The notes: generated by a model not told the origin, from the letters alone. Shown: positions 1 through 8,441, counted from the first letter of the stretch. The stretch is DNA of 62,161 bases from JAABRU01 sp050180235 (GCA_050180235.1 JBFXEJ010000022.1:1-62161); one strand, 5' to 3'. Made by a program: numbers and translations.

Positions 1-15
1 TTTGCTACTTGTCTG

Positions 16-207
16 GGTAGTGGGTCTGCACATCCTGACAAAAAATTAACTATTTGATATTATTATATTTTAAAATGTATACTGATTTTTGTCTATACAT
101 AATAAATACAAATAGTTATACGATACATCCATGATACTGCTTATATTGATTATAAATCACATATTGATTTATATATTAAAAAAATCAGTATGAGCAGTCC
201 CACTACC
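16..207 (+). mobile_element. 192-bp MITE (GGTAGTGGG family), copy 1
   Basis: Non-autonomous element with imperfect terminal inverted repeats of about 25 bp beginning GGTAGTGGG and ending CCCACTACC. It is flanked by near-identical 8-bp duplications (CTTGTCTG at 8-15, CTTTTCTG at 208-215). A second copy of exactly the same length, about 90 percent identical and inverted, lies at 40012-40203 inside norB. The interior is very AT-rich and has no coding capacity, so a transposase must act in trans. This copy appears to sit inside an older repeat whose right end is at 213-245. Confidence 0.9.
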
Positions 208-212
208 CTTTT

Positions 213-245
213 CTGGTATATTCTTTTCTGGAAATCACCTTAAGC
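213..245. repeat. Right end of a GGAAATCACC-type palindromic repeat
   Basis: The sequence matches the right end of the repeat family seen complete at 21515-21650, 47500-47635 and 48192-48326, ending GGAAATCACC. The left end is missing, either cut by the MITE at 16-207 or outside the window. Confidence 0.6.
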
Positions 246-337
246 CCTCCTTCTCCGCTTTATACATTTTTGTTGCTTTTCTGCTTGGAATAATGGTTTT
301 CAAAAAAAATGTGTTCTTTATCTGCAACATACTGAAC

Positions 338-415
338 AATGTATATATAATCCTCAATCACGGCCATGTTAAGAGCAACGAAATCTCTTTTGCTCTCAAA
401 CTCCTTAGCACACAG
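338..415 (-). pseudogene. Remnant resembling the 3' end of korC
   Basis: Read on the minus strand, this stretch encodes CAKEFESKRDFVALNMAVIE, which aligns in frame with the C-terminus of the intact KorC at 1317-1853 (EEFAAKKSFEALNMAAIEE). The DNA is also recognisably similar there. It has no start and none of the upstream korC sequence. It lies just downstream of the VapBC pair that separates it from the real korC, suggesting a broken duplicate left by recombination. The match is short, so chance similarity cannot be excluded. Confidence 0.4.
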
Positions 416-420
416 TATAT

Positions 421-825
421 CTATTTGTGGGTAAGCAATTTAAAATTTTCATTTTGGCAGGCTTTTTTATCAAATGAAAAAGTAAATTGACATCCAAATT
501 TTTTATTAATTCTGGCCATAAAATAATCTGAAAAATCAGCAGTTCCTGTTTTATAATCAGAATAAGCGGCCCATGCCTCCGTATGTGAGGAAATACAAAC
601 ATCATCAATCCCAAGCAGTTGCTTCAATACTGCCAAAATAACAGTTTTATCATAATGGTAAGCCCGCTTTAGCACCCATACAATTTCGCATAAGGTAATT
701 TCATTGATAAATGCGGGATTTTCTGCAGAGCATTGATTTTCAATAAAATTAGTGGCAATCAGAGACTGCTGTTCATCATCCTGCACAATATAACGAATCA
801 GCACATTGGTATCCAATCCTATCAA
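421..825 (-). CDS. vapC: VapC-type PIN-domain ribonuclease toxin
   Basis: A 134-residue protein of normal VapC length. The acidic residues of the PIN fold are in order: Asp in GLDTNVLIRY near residue 5, Glu in LCEIVW, Asp in TADFSDYF, and Asp in FSFDKKA near the C-terminus. PIN toxins of this family cleave RNA, often tRNA, when released from antitoxin. Its ATG overlaps the antitoxin stop by 4 bases (822-825), the usual toxin-antitoxin coupling. The gene looks intact. The cellular target is unknown. Confidence 0.85.
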   Translation of the reverse strand: MIGLDTNVLIRYIVQDDEQQSLIATNFIENQCSAENPAFINEITLCEIVWVLKRAYHYDKTVILAVLKQLLGIDDVCISSHTEAWAAYSDYKTGTADFSDYFMARINKKFGCQFTFSFDKKACQNENFKLLTHK

Positions 826-1055
826 AGACCGGCTCCTTCCAATTGAACCGCCATATCCATTTCTTCCAGACTGACAGTCCGTTCAGGTTTGGGTACAATA
901 CCTTTGAGATTTCTGATGGATTTATATATATTATATTCAGTATCAACAGGTTCTTCTTCAGCAACCACTATTACTTTGGTTTTGGTAAAATCAGGTTTTG
1001 TCCCCAGCCAGTTTAATCTTCCATTTTCATAAATGGCTTCATAGCTTTTTAACAT
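822..1055 (-). CDS. VapB-type antitoxin
   Basis: A 77-residue protein upstream of and overlapping the PIN toxin. I chose the ATG at 1055 because a GGGAGA ribosome site precedes it; the open frame runs further upstream to 1202 without a better site. The N-terminus (MLKSYEAIYENGRLNWL) resembles AF2212/DUF104-like antitoxins, and the C-terminal SLEEMD segment resembles the toxin-wrapping tail of many VapB proteins. It probably neutralises VapC and represses the operon. Confidence 0.7.
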   Translation of the reverse strand: MLKSYEAIYENGRLNWLGTKPDFTKTKVIVVAEEEPVDTEYNIYKSIRNLKGIVPKPERTVSLEEMDMAVQLEGAGL

Positions 1056-1316
1056 TTTATGTTCTCCCATGATAACTATCGATTCGTCAGACTTTTCCCA
1101 AAGTTGCTTATCATTTCTCAACTCATCTCCCAATTGATTTAATTTCAGCCATCCCGCCTGTTTTTTAATGAGTTTTTTATCACTGATAAAAGAAAAAGAC
1201 AATGAGTTTTTCGGGGTTCAGGTGTCAGTATTCAGTGGATACCTGAAACCGAACACTGACCCCCCTTTAAAATATGAAATGGTGGGTTACGCTCTCGCTT
1301 CACCCACCCTACAGAT

Positions 1317-1853
1317 TTACTTCTGTGCAGCTTTTATACCTTCCTCAATCGCGGCCATGTTCAGGGCCTCAAAACTCTTTTTGGCTGCAAATTCCTCGCG
1401 GACGCATTTTTTCATCACTTCCATGTCCACAATTTTGCTTCGTGCCACAAATGCGGACAATGCAACGATATTCGCTGCTTTCACACTGCCAAGGCCCTTT
1501 GCCAGATCCGTGGCAGGAACAGCGATTTCATCCACATCGCTCCGGCCTGATGTGACCGGAACCAGGGAACTGTTGACCACCACAACACCTTTGGGTTTGA
1601 CGGTGGGAGCGAATTTCTCCAAAGAGGGAAGGTTCATTGCCACCAGGTGCATGGGATTTTTGATTACAGGGGAACCGATGGGACGGTCACTGATAACAAC
1701 AAGGCAGTAGGCTGTTCCCCCGCGCATTTCCGGGCCATAGGACGGAATCCAAACCACCTCATACCCCTCTTCCATAGCCGCATGCGCAAGAATCTTGCCG
1801 ATCATGAGAATTCCCTGTCCGCCGAAACCGGCAAACATCACTTCACTTTGCAT
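1317..1853 (-). CDS. korC: 2-oxoacid:ferredoxin oxidoreductase, gamma subunit
   Basis: 178 residues, the normal length for the separate gamma subunit. It begins with the glycine-rich FAGFGGQGILMIGKIL motif typical of the family and has the conserved YGPEMRGGTA segment. Together with KorA, KorB and KorD it forms the cytoplasmic enzyme that decarboxylates a 2-oxoacid (2-oxoglutarate or a branched-chain keto acid) to an acyl-CoA while reducing ferredoxin. It is last in the korDABC order, separated from korB by a 104-bp gap with a hairpin. Confidence 0.93.
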   Translation of the reverse strand: MQSEVMFAGFGGQGILMIGKILAHAAMEEGYEVVWIPSYGPEMRGGTAYCLVVISDRPIGSPVIKNPMHLVAMNLPSLEKFAPTVKPKGVVVVNSSLVPVTSGRSDVDEIAVPATDLAKGLGSVKAANIVALSAFVARSKIVDMEVMKKCVREEFAAKKSFEALNMAAIEEGIKAAQK

Positions 1854-1892
1854 TCTTTTCTCCTGTATTTTTCAGGAAAATATCTGTCTGAA

Positions 1893-1925
1893 AAACCATT
1901 AGGATTTTCAAAACCCTAATGGTTT
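1893..1925. other. Intercistronic hairpin between korB and korC
   Basis: An 11-bp inverted repeat (AAACCATTAGG and its complement) closes a 10-base loop in the gap between korB and korC. No T-run follows, so it is more likely an mRNA-stability or processing element than a terminator. Confidence 0.5.
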
Positions 1926-1957
1926 ATGTGAAAATCTTTTCCTGATATCTGCGGGTT

Positions 1958-2722
1958 TCAGGCTTTGTCCGGCGCATGTCCTTCCGGCGTTTTGAAATCG
2001 CCCAGTTTATAATAGGGCAGCATGGTTTCCTCAGCCCATTTCACGGCATCAACCGGTGTCATGCCCCAGTTGGTGGGACAGGTGCTGATTACTTCCACCA
2101 GACTGAAGCAGCGTCCTTCCATCTGATACGTAAACGCCTGTTTAATCGCTTTCTTGGCTTTTGTGATGTATTTGGGTTTGATTACCGCCTGCCGTGTAAT
2201 ATAACCGGTTGTCACCAGAGAGGAAAGCAGTTCCGCCATGCGCACAGGCATACCTGTGGCATCCGTATTTCTTCCCAGCGGGGAAGTGGTGGTGCGCTGT
2301 CCCGGCATGGTTGTGGGAGCCATCTGACCGCCGGTCATGCCGTAAACTGCATTGTTGACAAAAATCGTGGTGAATTTTTCCCCCCGGTTGGCCGCGTGGA
2401 TGATTTCGCCCATGCCGATGCTGGCCAGATCCCCGTCCCCCTGATAGGTGAAGACCATGAGATCAGGCCGGACACGTTTGATGCCTGTTGCCATAGCCGG
2501 TGCGCGGCCATGTGCTGCTTCCTGAAAATCACAGGAAAAGTAATTATAGGCCAGCACCGCGCAGCCCACAGGCGCAATGCCCACCGTGCGTCCCCGGATG
2601 CCCAGTTCATCAATGACTTCGGCCACCAGCCGGTGAATCACGCCGTGGGTGCATCCCGGACAGTAATGGGTATGATTGGCCGTGAGTGCTTCGGGTCTCT
2701 GAAAAGTTTTTCCCTTTGCCAT
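1958..2722 (-). CDS. korB: 2-oxoacid:ferredoxin oxidoreductase, beta (TPP-binding) subunit
   Basis: 254 residues carrying the thiamine-diphosphate beta-subunit signatures: CPGCTHGV near residue 21, the GCAVLAYNYF region, and the TPP/Mg motif GDGDLASIG followed by NNAVYGMTGGQMAPTT. It binds the cofactor for oxidative decarboxylation. It starts at the stop of korA with one base shared, so the two are translationally coupled. Sequence alone cannot separate 2-oxoglutarate from 2-oxoisovalerate specificity. Confidence 0.95.
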   Translation of the reverse strand: MAKGKTFQRPEALTANHTHYCPGCTHGVIHRLVAEVIDELGIRGRTVGIAPVGCAVLAYNYFSCDFQEAAHGRAPAMATGIKRVRPDLMVFTYQGDGDLASIGMGEIIHAANRGEKFTTIFVNNAVYGMTGGQMAPTTMPGQRTTTSPLGRNTDATGMPVRMAELLSSLVTTGYITRQAVIKPKYITKAKKAIKQAFTYQMEGRCFSLVEVISTCPTNWGMTPVDAVKWAEETMLPYYKLGDFKTPEGHAPDKA

Positions 2723-3789
2723 TATATATGCTCCTTCACCAAATCCATGATTTCCTCGGGCGTGGGGATTTCACCGCCGCATTTTCCGTACCAATGCACA
2801 GGCCGCTGTCCTTTCAGACACCGCTCCACATCCTCAATCATCTGCCCCATGTTCATTTCAATGCTCAGCACGGTTTTGCAGCTTTCCCTGACTGCGGCAT
2901 CAAATATGGCCTTTTCCGGAAAGGGAAAAAGGGTCTGGGGCCGGATCATGCCGACCTCGATTCCCTCTTCTTTGAGATTGTCTATGGCTGTGCGGCAGAC
3001 CCGGCTCATGGTTCCGAAACTGACAATCAGGACTTTGTAATCCCCTGCGGCATTGTATGCCTCATAGCGGATTTCCTCTTTTTTCATCCTGTCATATTTG
3101 GATTTGAGCAGCAGGTTGTGATCATTGAGTTTCTTGGGATCCAGATACAGGGATTTGACCAGATTCTGCTTTGTGCTTTTGCGCGTGTCCATGCCGTTGG
3201 TGGCCCACTCATCTTTATTGGTTGGTTCGGTTCTCAGATGATCCGGAAATTCCACAGGTTCCATCATCTGACCGATCAGACCGTCTCCCAGAAGCATGAC
3301 CGGATTCCGGTATTTTTCCGCCAAAGGAAAGGCCATCATCATCATTTCCACAGCCTCCTGCACACTGGCCGGAGCCATGACCAGCAGATGGTAATCTCCA
3401 TGACCTCCGCCTTTGACAGCCTGAAAATAATCCCCCTGGGAAGGCAGAATCCCGCCGAGTCCGGGGCCGCCCCGGATGATATTGACAAAGACTACGGGAC
3501 ACTGTGCGCTCGCGATATAGCTGATGGCCTCGCTCATCAGGCTGATGCCCGGACTGGAAGATGTGGTAAACACTCTCTGACCGCACGCGGACGCGCCGAA
3601 AAGCATATATCCCACAGCCACTTCACTCTCTCCCTGCAGAAACATGCCCCCGGCTTCGGGCATGCGTTTGGAGAGATATTCAGCCACTTCAGACTGGGGG
3701 GTGATCGGATAGGCAAAGTAATTCAGGCATCCTGCCCGAATGGCTGCTTCTCCGATGGCTTCGTTTCCTTTCATCAGTATCTTGCCCAT
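2722..3789 (-). CDS. korA: 2-oxoacid:ferredoxin oxidoreductase, alpha subunit
   Basis: 355 residues from the ATG at 3789, chosen because GGGAGGAAAT lies just upstream; the frame is open further up only by overlap with korD. It contains the AYPITPQSEVAEYL motif near the N-terminus, the GGPGLGG segment, and the C-terminal domain (VLIVSFGTMSR). The alpha subunit forms part of the active-site cleft with KorB. It follows korD by 19 bp and abuts korB, in one minus-strand operon. Confidence 0.95.
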   Translation of the reverse strand: MGKILMKGNEAIGEAAIRAGCLNYFAYPITPQSEVAEYLSKRMPEAGGMFLQGESEVAVGYMLFGASACGQRVFTTSSSPGISLMSEAISYIASAQCPVVFVNIIRGGPGLGGILPSQGDYFQAVKGGGHGDYHLLVMAPASVQEAVEMMMMAFPLAEKYRNPVMLLGDGLIGQMMEPVEFPDHLRTEPTNKDEWATNGMDTRKSTKQNLVKSLYLDPKKLNDHNLLLKSKYDRMKKEEIRYEAYNAAGDYKVLIVSFGTMSRVCRTAIDNLKEEGIEVGMIRPQTLFPFPEKAIFDAAVRESCKTVLSIEMNMGQMIEDVERCLKGQRPVHWYGKCGGEIPTPEEIMDLVKEHI

Positions 3790-3808
3790 TTGATTTCCTC
3801 CCTTGTTT

Positions 3809-4036
3809 CTAAGCTGCGGCTTTTTCCGCTGTTTCGCTGATGGTGATGGCAACATCCGGACACATGGTGCAGCAGATGGCACAGAATATGCAATCACCGG
3901 GCCGGGCCTGATACGCGGGGAAATATCCCTTTGCATTGACCTTTGCGGATATTTCCAGCACATGTTTGGGACATACTTCCACACACAAACCGCATCCCTT
4001 GCAGCGATCCGCATCAATACGGTGCTGATAACTCAT
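3809..4036 (-). CDS. korD: 2-oxoacid:ferredoxin oxidoreductase, ferredoxin (delta) subunit
   Basis: About 75 residues with two [4Fe-4S] motifs, CKGCGLCVEVCP and CIFCAICCTMCP. It passes electrons from the TPP centre to ferredoxin. I prefer the ATG at 4036, which has a GAGGAG site 9 bases upstream, over a TTG at 4069 with no clear site. It is the first gene of the kor operon, so the promoter should lie between 4040 and 4225, although no clear -35/-10 pair stands out. Confidence 0.92.
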   Translation of the reverse strand: MSYQHRIDADRCKGCGLCVEVCPKHVLEISAKVNAKGYFPAYQARPGDCIFCAICCTMCPDVAITISETAEKAAA

Positions 4037-4225
4037 ACGTTTGAACTCCTCTCTGGTTTTGTTTGCCAATCATAAATATGAATTCTGAAAAAAATCAGTG
4101 CGTTTCTGTCATACGGCATAAAATTTTCCCTCTTTGCAGACAGATTCAAGAAAAGGTGTCCGGCAGTTTTCCATTGTCTCGTTTGTCTTGTTCCCACACA
4201 AAGCATGGGAACAAGAGGAAATTTC

Positions 4226-4723
4226 TTAATTCTGTGAATCCCGATTCTTACAGTCCTCTGTCAGATTAAAGAGCGGAAGTTCTCCCCCAACAGGATTCCA
4301 GACATAAAGTCCGCATTTTTCTGCGGCATCGTTCAATTCCTCATCACAGGAAACAAAAACATCAGTCTGCAGGGACAATGCTGAGGCAAGCTGAAATGCA
4401 TCACAGCCTTTCAAAGCATAAGTTTCCGCAAGATTTCCTGACAGCGTTATCAGATTGCCATTAACCTGTGCAATCGTGAAAATTGTCAATTGTTCCCTGA
4501 ATTCTTTCAAAATTTCTTCATATTCCTCTTCAATGATACGCTGTCCTTTCCATGCGCGTCTGAATGTTGCAGTCATTTCCGCACAGGTGACAGCGGATGC
4601 TGCAAAAACATTTTCTTCTGACCGGGACTGTTCAATCATAAAACGCTGAATATGATCTGTGCCCTGCTCATTAATAAAAAATTTGACCCATGCGGATGTA
4701 TCAATGAAAATAATCATAAGCAT
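4226..4723 (-). CDS. PIN-domain toxin (VapC family)
   Basis: A 165-residue protein with the PIN acidic set: IIFIDTSAWVKFF at the N-terminus, Glu in CAEMTATF, GCDAFQLASAL, and VSCDEELND. The arrangement matches the VapC branch with a DTSAW start. Its ATG at 4723 directly follows the antitoxin stop; a second in-frame ATG at 4717 is also possible. It lies just upstream of the kor operon. This is the second PIN toxin in the first 5 kb, from a different subfamily than the one at 421-825. Confidence 0.85.
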   Translation of the reverse strand: MLMIIFIDTSAWVKFFINEQGTDHIQRFMIEQSRSEENVFAASAVTCAEMTATFRRAWKGQRIIEEEYEEILKEFREQLTIFTIAQVNGNLITLSGNLAETYALKGCDAFQLASALSLQTDVFVSCDEELNDAAEKCGLYVWNPVGGELPLFNLTEDCKNRDSQN

Positions 4724-4963
4724 TCAAATTCTGTCCTGAACAACCATTTCCGCTGCTGTCGGCCCTTCGCCTCTCAGGGAAACCGGTTCAAAGGGGCTGA
4801 ACCCTGTCCGGTGTTTTTGTTTCAAAGGTTTGCCGACTGTGTCATACATCCTGGCGCTGATGGGCAGGATGATGATTTCAACTTCTTTTCCCATAAACGG
4901 ACCCAGGTCTGAAATCACAATTTTTTCGGATTCTATCTTTCTGACATATCGCAGTGCTTCCAT
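4724..4963 (-). CDS. Putative antitoxin paired with the PIN toxin at 4226-4723
   Basis: 79 residues starting at the ATG at 4963, preceded by AGGAGAAATTT. The sequence (MEALRYVRKIESEKIVISD, then EVEIIILP) resembles short VapB-like antitoxins of the DUF2281/Phd-like kind, but no DNA-binding motif is obvious. The call rests mainly on its position immediately before a PIN gene. Confidence 0.6.
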   Translation of the reverse strand: MEALRYVRKIESEKIVISDLGPFMGKEVEIIILPISARMYDTVGKPLKQKHRTGFSPFEPVSLRGEGPTAAEMVVQDRI

Positions 4964-5013
4964 AAATTTCTCCTTTCTGACATTTTGGTGTTTTGTCCCT
5001 TCCTGTTCCGGTA

Positions 5014-5136
5014 TAAGTAAGGTTCCATAAATTTTCTGGCATAAAATTTTCAGAAAAACCGGATTTTTCCGAAAAACCGGATTTTTCCGAAAAATCCGGT
5101 TTTTTGAATACACGAAAATTTTTGTTTGCCTACTTA
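5014..5136. repeat. Interspersed repeat, AAAAACCGGATTTTTC family, copy 1
   Basis: A palindromic unit built around AAAAACCGGATTTTTCCG and its complement, with outer arms TAAGTAAGGTTCC and GCCTACTTA. This copy has the central module duplicated. Related copies are at 43138-43244 and 47793-47893, with a partial at 38206-38256 and a core inside 6221-6364. It lies in the promoter region of the second toxin-antitoxin pair. Confidence 0.8.
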
Positions 5137-5188
5137 TTTGCCGGACGCGGGCTGTGCATCAATTGTCTGAACTTTGATTCGTCTGAAT

Positions 5189-5890
5189 CTATGGAATATT
5201 TATGTTATCCGCGTGTTTCCACGGGGGAACAAGCTGCCTGTGTATGGGCAGAACCGGGCAAAGTATTCTGGTCAAATCCATTTGTGGCATCATTTTCACC
5301 GGAACTGTGACAAATTCCAGAGCAAGCCCGGTTTCCTCTGAGAGCTTCCGGACAAACGCATATCCTTCATATATATCTTCGGGTCTGGTCTCATCAATGA
5401 GATTGGCATTTCCGATCAGACCGTTGACAGGAAGTTTTGCCGCATCTTCGATTTCCCTGCGGATTTTTATGCAGCCTTCCACAGTTTCTGTAAAAGGCCG
5501 GAAGGGATTGACAACCTGCACCATACGGATTTGCTTATCCTTCAGCACATGGGCCAGAGCCGCAAGCACAGTTGCGCCCGCGTCATCTCCGCCCGCGTCC
5601 AGAATGGTCAGCTCCGATGGCTGACGGATCATGCCTGCAATGGCAGGACTCAGTATGGGCAGATCCGCGTGCATATACTGCTGAGGCGGCAGAACCAGAT
5701 CAATGCCTTCCCTCCCAAGCACAGCTCTGGCCTCACGGGTCCGGAAATAGGGATTGACCAGATCCAAATCCGCAATCCGCACATCCGCGCCCTGCTTTTT
5801 CTGCTGCAGGGCCAGATTGATGGCAACCTCGGTTTTGCCGCTGCCGTAATTGCCCACAATAATGACAATACCTTTGAGACTGATTTTCAA
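5189..5890 (-). CDS. MinD/CobQ-like P-loop nucleotide-binding protein
   Basis: 233 residues with a deviant Walker A motif GNYGSGKTE near residue 13, an ADLDLVNPYFR switch segment, and TILDAGGDDAG. These place it in the SIMIBI class near CbiA/MinD-type ATPases. Its biochemical role is not known. Such proteins occur beside kor gene sets in related bacteria, but here it is separated from kor by a toxin-antitoxin pair and a repeat. It could take part in cofactor or FeS insertion; that is inference. Confidence 0.7.
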   Translation of the reverse strand: MKISLKGIVIIVGNYGSGKTEVAINLALQQKKQGADVRIADLDLVNPYFRTREARAVLGREGIDLVLPPQQYMHADLPILSPAIAGMIRQPSELTILDAGGDDAGATVLAALAHVLKDKQIRMVQVVNPFRPFTETVEGCIKIRREIEDAAKLPVNGLIGNANLIDETRPEDIYEGYAFVRKLSEETGLALEFVTVPVKMMPQMDLTRILCPVLPIHRQLVPPWKHADNINIP

Positions 5891-6220
5891 TGCCTGTTCC
5901 CCAAAAAGAATATAACACCCCCGGTTTTATGGGGTGCAAGATTTTTATTTAATTTCTGATTTAAATTCATAAAATAAATATCAGACAGAAAAACGCAAAA
6001 AAACAGCCCCTTCCCCTCATTTTCCGCTCTTTGCAGAGCTTGGAAAAAAAGATTCTGCCGATCATGCGTTTTTTTTGACTTGTATTTGCAATTTCTGTGT
6101 GTGTCAAGAGATTTTACTGCAGGAATGTGTTTCTTTGCCAGAAAATATCTTTTCTGTCTTTGTATTCTTGACAAAAGCCAAATATCCAAGTAGTCAGAGA
6201 ACAGAAACAGTTTTGGGTAA
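5891..6220. other. Intergenic region without a recognised gene
   Basis: AT-rich and non-coding on inspection; short open frames here lack ribosome sites and family resemblance. It ends at the repeat starting at 6221. Confidence 0.6.
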
Positions 6221-6364
6221 TACCGGTTCGCCATTGATCGGAAACATAAGTTTTTGTATAACGTTTTTCAGAAAAACCGGCTTTTTCGGAAAAATCCGGT
6301 TTTTTGCACACACCAAAACTTCTGTCTGCCTGCTTATAAATATCTTTTCAATGGCGAACCGGTA
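6221..6364. mobile_element. TACC...GGTA MITE, copy A1
   Basis: Terminal inverted repeats TACCGGTTCGCCATTGA and its complement, flanked by 3-bp TAA duplications (6218-6220 and 6365-6367). The interior holds a core of the AAAAACCGGATTTTTC repeat family. It lies just upstream of the YqgE gene. Confidence 0.85.
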
Positions 6365-6419
6365 TAATCACCGCCTATGCCGGATACCGGAAAAACAAAT
6401 CAGGGACGGATATTAAAAA

Positions 6420-6983
6420 ATGGAATCGTATTTGTCACTCAAAGGTCATTTTCTTATTGCCATGCCCGGGCTGGAAGATCCGAATTTTTCCAATACAGTG
6501 GTATGCGTGTGTGAACATACCCTGCAGGGCAGTATCGGAGTGGTCATCAACCGGATATATCCTTCTGTTAAGATAAGAGATATTTTTCATGAACTGAAAA
6601 TGGACTATGTTCCGGAAGCCGCATCCATACCCATCCATTACGGCGGGCCTGTGCATATGAACGAAGTTTTCATCCTGCACGGGCCTCCCTTTGACTGGGG
6701 AGCATGTCTGACAGTTATGCCGGGTCTTGGCGTCAGCAACACAAGGGATATTCTCGAAGCCATAGCGCAGGGCAGAGGGCCGGAGTCTTATCTGATTGCA
6801 CTGGGATGTTCCGGGTGGGGGCCGAATCAGATGGAAACAGAGATTATGCAGAATGTCTGGCTTTCCTCTCCGGCTTCCCTGGATGTAATTTTTGATACAG
6901 CCCCGGATGATCGGTGGGATGAGGCCGTGAAAAAAATGGGAATCAATCCGCTTCTGCTGACAGATGCAGCGGGCCACGCTTAA
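6420..6983 (+). CDS. YqgE/AlgH family protein
   Basis: 187 residues, the standard length of the family (DUF179). Recognisable segments are GHFLIAMPGLEDPNFSNTVV near the N-terminus, HTLQGSIGVVINR, and IHYGGPVH followed by the LIALGCSGWGPNQME region. AlgH was first reported as a regulator of alginate synthesis in Pseudomonas, but a biochemical function is not established. It is monocistronic here, 136 bp before the AAA+ gene. Confidence 0.9.
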   Translation: MESYLSLKGHFLIAMPGLEDPNFSNTVVCVCEHTLQGSIGVVINRIYPSVKIRDIFHELKMDYVPEAASIPIHYGGPVHMNEVFILHGPPFDWGACLTVMPGLGVSNTRDILEAIAQGRGPESYLIALGCSGWGPNQMETEIMQNVWLSSPASLDVIFDTAPDDRWDEAVKKMGINPLLLTDAAGHA

Positions 6984-7119
6984 AATTCATGCACCTGCGG
7001 TTATGTCCGGGTTCCCGGCATTTTTCCGCAGGGAGCAGCATTCTGTTTTGCCCAGTTCCGGAATTTCTTCAAACTTTTTTCAGATCTGCTGACAATGAGA
7101 GTTTCAGGAAAAATCAGAA

Positions 7120-7932
7120 ATGACAGATGAAATGCACGACAGAAGCAGTTACCTGATTCAGGAACAACCCTATTACCTTGTCACCGGGAATGAAAGGGAA
7201 CTGTTTGAGGCGGCCTATAATGCCCGGCTGCCTGTGATGCTCAAAGGTCCGACCGGGTGCGGCAAGACCCGTTTTGTTGAATATATGGCCTGGCGGCTGA
7301 AACGGCCACTGATTACGGTTGCCTGCCATGAGGATCTGTTTGCGTCCGATCTCATAGGCCGTTATCTTCTTATGCAGGATGAAACCGTATGGCGGGACGG
7401 CCCTTTGACCCAGGCTGTGCGCATGGGGGCCATCTGCTATCTGGATGAGGTGGTGGAAGCCAGAAAAGACACCACAGTGGTCATTCATCCGCTTACGGAC
7501 AACCGCCGCACCCTGTCCATTGATAAAAAAGGGGAAATCATTGCCGCACATCCGGATTTTGTGCTTGTCATATCCTATAATCCGGGATACCAGTCTGTTC
7601 TCAAAGACCTGAAACAGAGCACCCGGCAGAGATTTGTATCTTTGGAGTTTGATTATCCGGCACCGGAAAAGGAGACGGAAATTGTTGCCAGTGAAGGGGG
7701 CATTGATGTGGACACTGCCCGTCAACTGGTGACTCTGGCCGGAAAAATCCGCAATATCCGGGAGCATGGTCTAAGTGAAGGGGCGGGAACAAGGCTGCTG
7801 ATTTATGCCGCCCGGCTGATCCGGGGAAATGTGCCTGTACGTGAAGCCTGTCTTTGTGCCATATGCCTGCCTCTGACAGATGACGCGAGACTGCAGGAAA
7901 CTCTGATCGATCTGGTGGAAGATATTTTCTGA
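7120..7932 (+). CDS. MoxR-type AAA+ ATPase, CbbQ/NirQ/NorQ branch
   Basis: 270 residues. Walker A is GPTGCGKTRFVEYMAW near residue 41, followed by CHEDLFASDLIGRYLL typical of CbbQ/NirQ/NorQ, Walker B AICYLDEV, and an arginine-finger region STRQRFVSLEFDYP. Family members remodel metalloenzymes such as NO reductase or Rubisco together with a VWA-domain partner. No VWA gene is adjacent. A NO reductase gene (broken) lies 31 kb away, but that one is of the quinol type, so a link is speculative. Confidence 0.85.
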   Translation: MTDEMHDRSSYLIQEQPYYLVTGNERELFEAAYNARLPVMLKGPTGCGKTRFVEYMAWRLKRPLITVACHEDLFASDLIGRYLLMQDETVWRDGPLTQAVRMGAICYLDEVVEARKDTTVVIHPLTDNRRTLSIDKKGEIIAAHPDFVLVISYNPGYQSVLKDLKQSTRQRFVSLEFDYPAPEKETEIVASEGGIDVDTARQLVTLAGKIRNIREHGLSEGAGTRLLIYAARLIRGNVPVREACLCAICLPLTDDARLQETLIDLVEDIF

Positions 7933-7957
7933 TTTCAGGAACGGAAAACGTTTCCTG

Positions 7958-8044
7958 ATACCAAAATCCTGTTTTTTCGTGCTGTCCGTGTTTTTCGCGG
8001 TTAAAAAAAGAGGCATTCCCCGAACTTTGAAATCGATTTGGTAT
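7958..8044. repeat. TACC...GGTA family C repeat, copy C1
   Basis: Starts ATACCAAAATC and ends GATTTGGTAT, with an interior shared with copies at 47894-48006 and 50369-50494 (GAGGCATTCCCCGAACTTTG). The flanking TGA/TGG is an imperfect 3-bp duplication. The rest of the 7933-8323 gap holds only low-complexity repeat debris. Confidence 0.7.
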
Positions 8045-8323
8045 GGGAATATACGGTCGTCTGATCAGAGAAATTGCAGACAACTATTCAAAACACTGCC
8101 GCAAAGATGCAATATACCGGATTTTCATAAAAATTCTTTGTGTATCTTTGCCACTTTGTGTCTTTGCGGCAAAAAAATATACGGTACGCTTTTACCGGCC
8201 GGATGTATTGTCCGGAATTACCTGAAAACCCGTCCATACGGCACAGTGACCGGGCGGCCAGACCGCCCTGCCACTGCTTCTGTTACGGCATAAAGGCAAA
8301 AAAACCGGGCATGGAAAAAGAAA

Positions 8324-8422
8324 CTACTCCTTTTTCTTTTCCTGCTTTTCCTGCTTTTTTTCCTTTTTGGTTTTTGCCGGTTTTTTCTTCTCGTCCTTCT
8401 TGGTGTCTCTGGATTTTGCCAT
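8324..8422 (-). CDS. Tiny lysine-rich protein (32 residues)
   Basis: Minus-strand ATG at 8422 preceded by a strong GGAGG site, stop at 8324. The peptide begins MAKSRDTKKDEKKK and is almost entirely Lys, Glu, Gln and Thr, so it should be highly charged and probably disordered. Similar short MAKSxDTKKD-type proteins occur in many proteobacterial genomes as uncharacterised small proteins. It lies 20 bp before the stop-side end of potD and is probably transcribed on its own or as a tail of the pot operon. A nucleic-acid or ribosome-binding role would be a guess. Confidence 0.6.
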   Translation of the reverse strand: MAKSRDTKKDEKKKPAKTKKEKKQEKQEKKKE

Positions 8423-8441
8423 AATAAAACCTCCTTGTGTT

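Noticed and set aside
1976..3040. Long plus-strand frames opposite korA and korB
   Set aside because: They are shadows of the strongly conserved minus-strand kor genes.
5887..6234. Minus-strand 115-residue frame before the YqgE gene
   Set aside because: It crosses into a MITE and has no ribosome site or recognisable motif.
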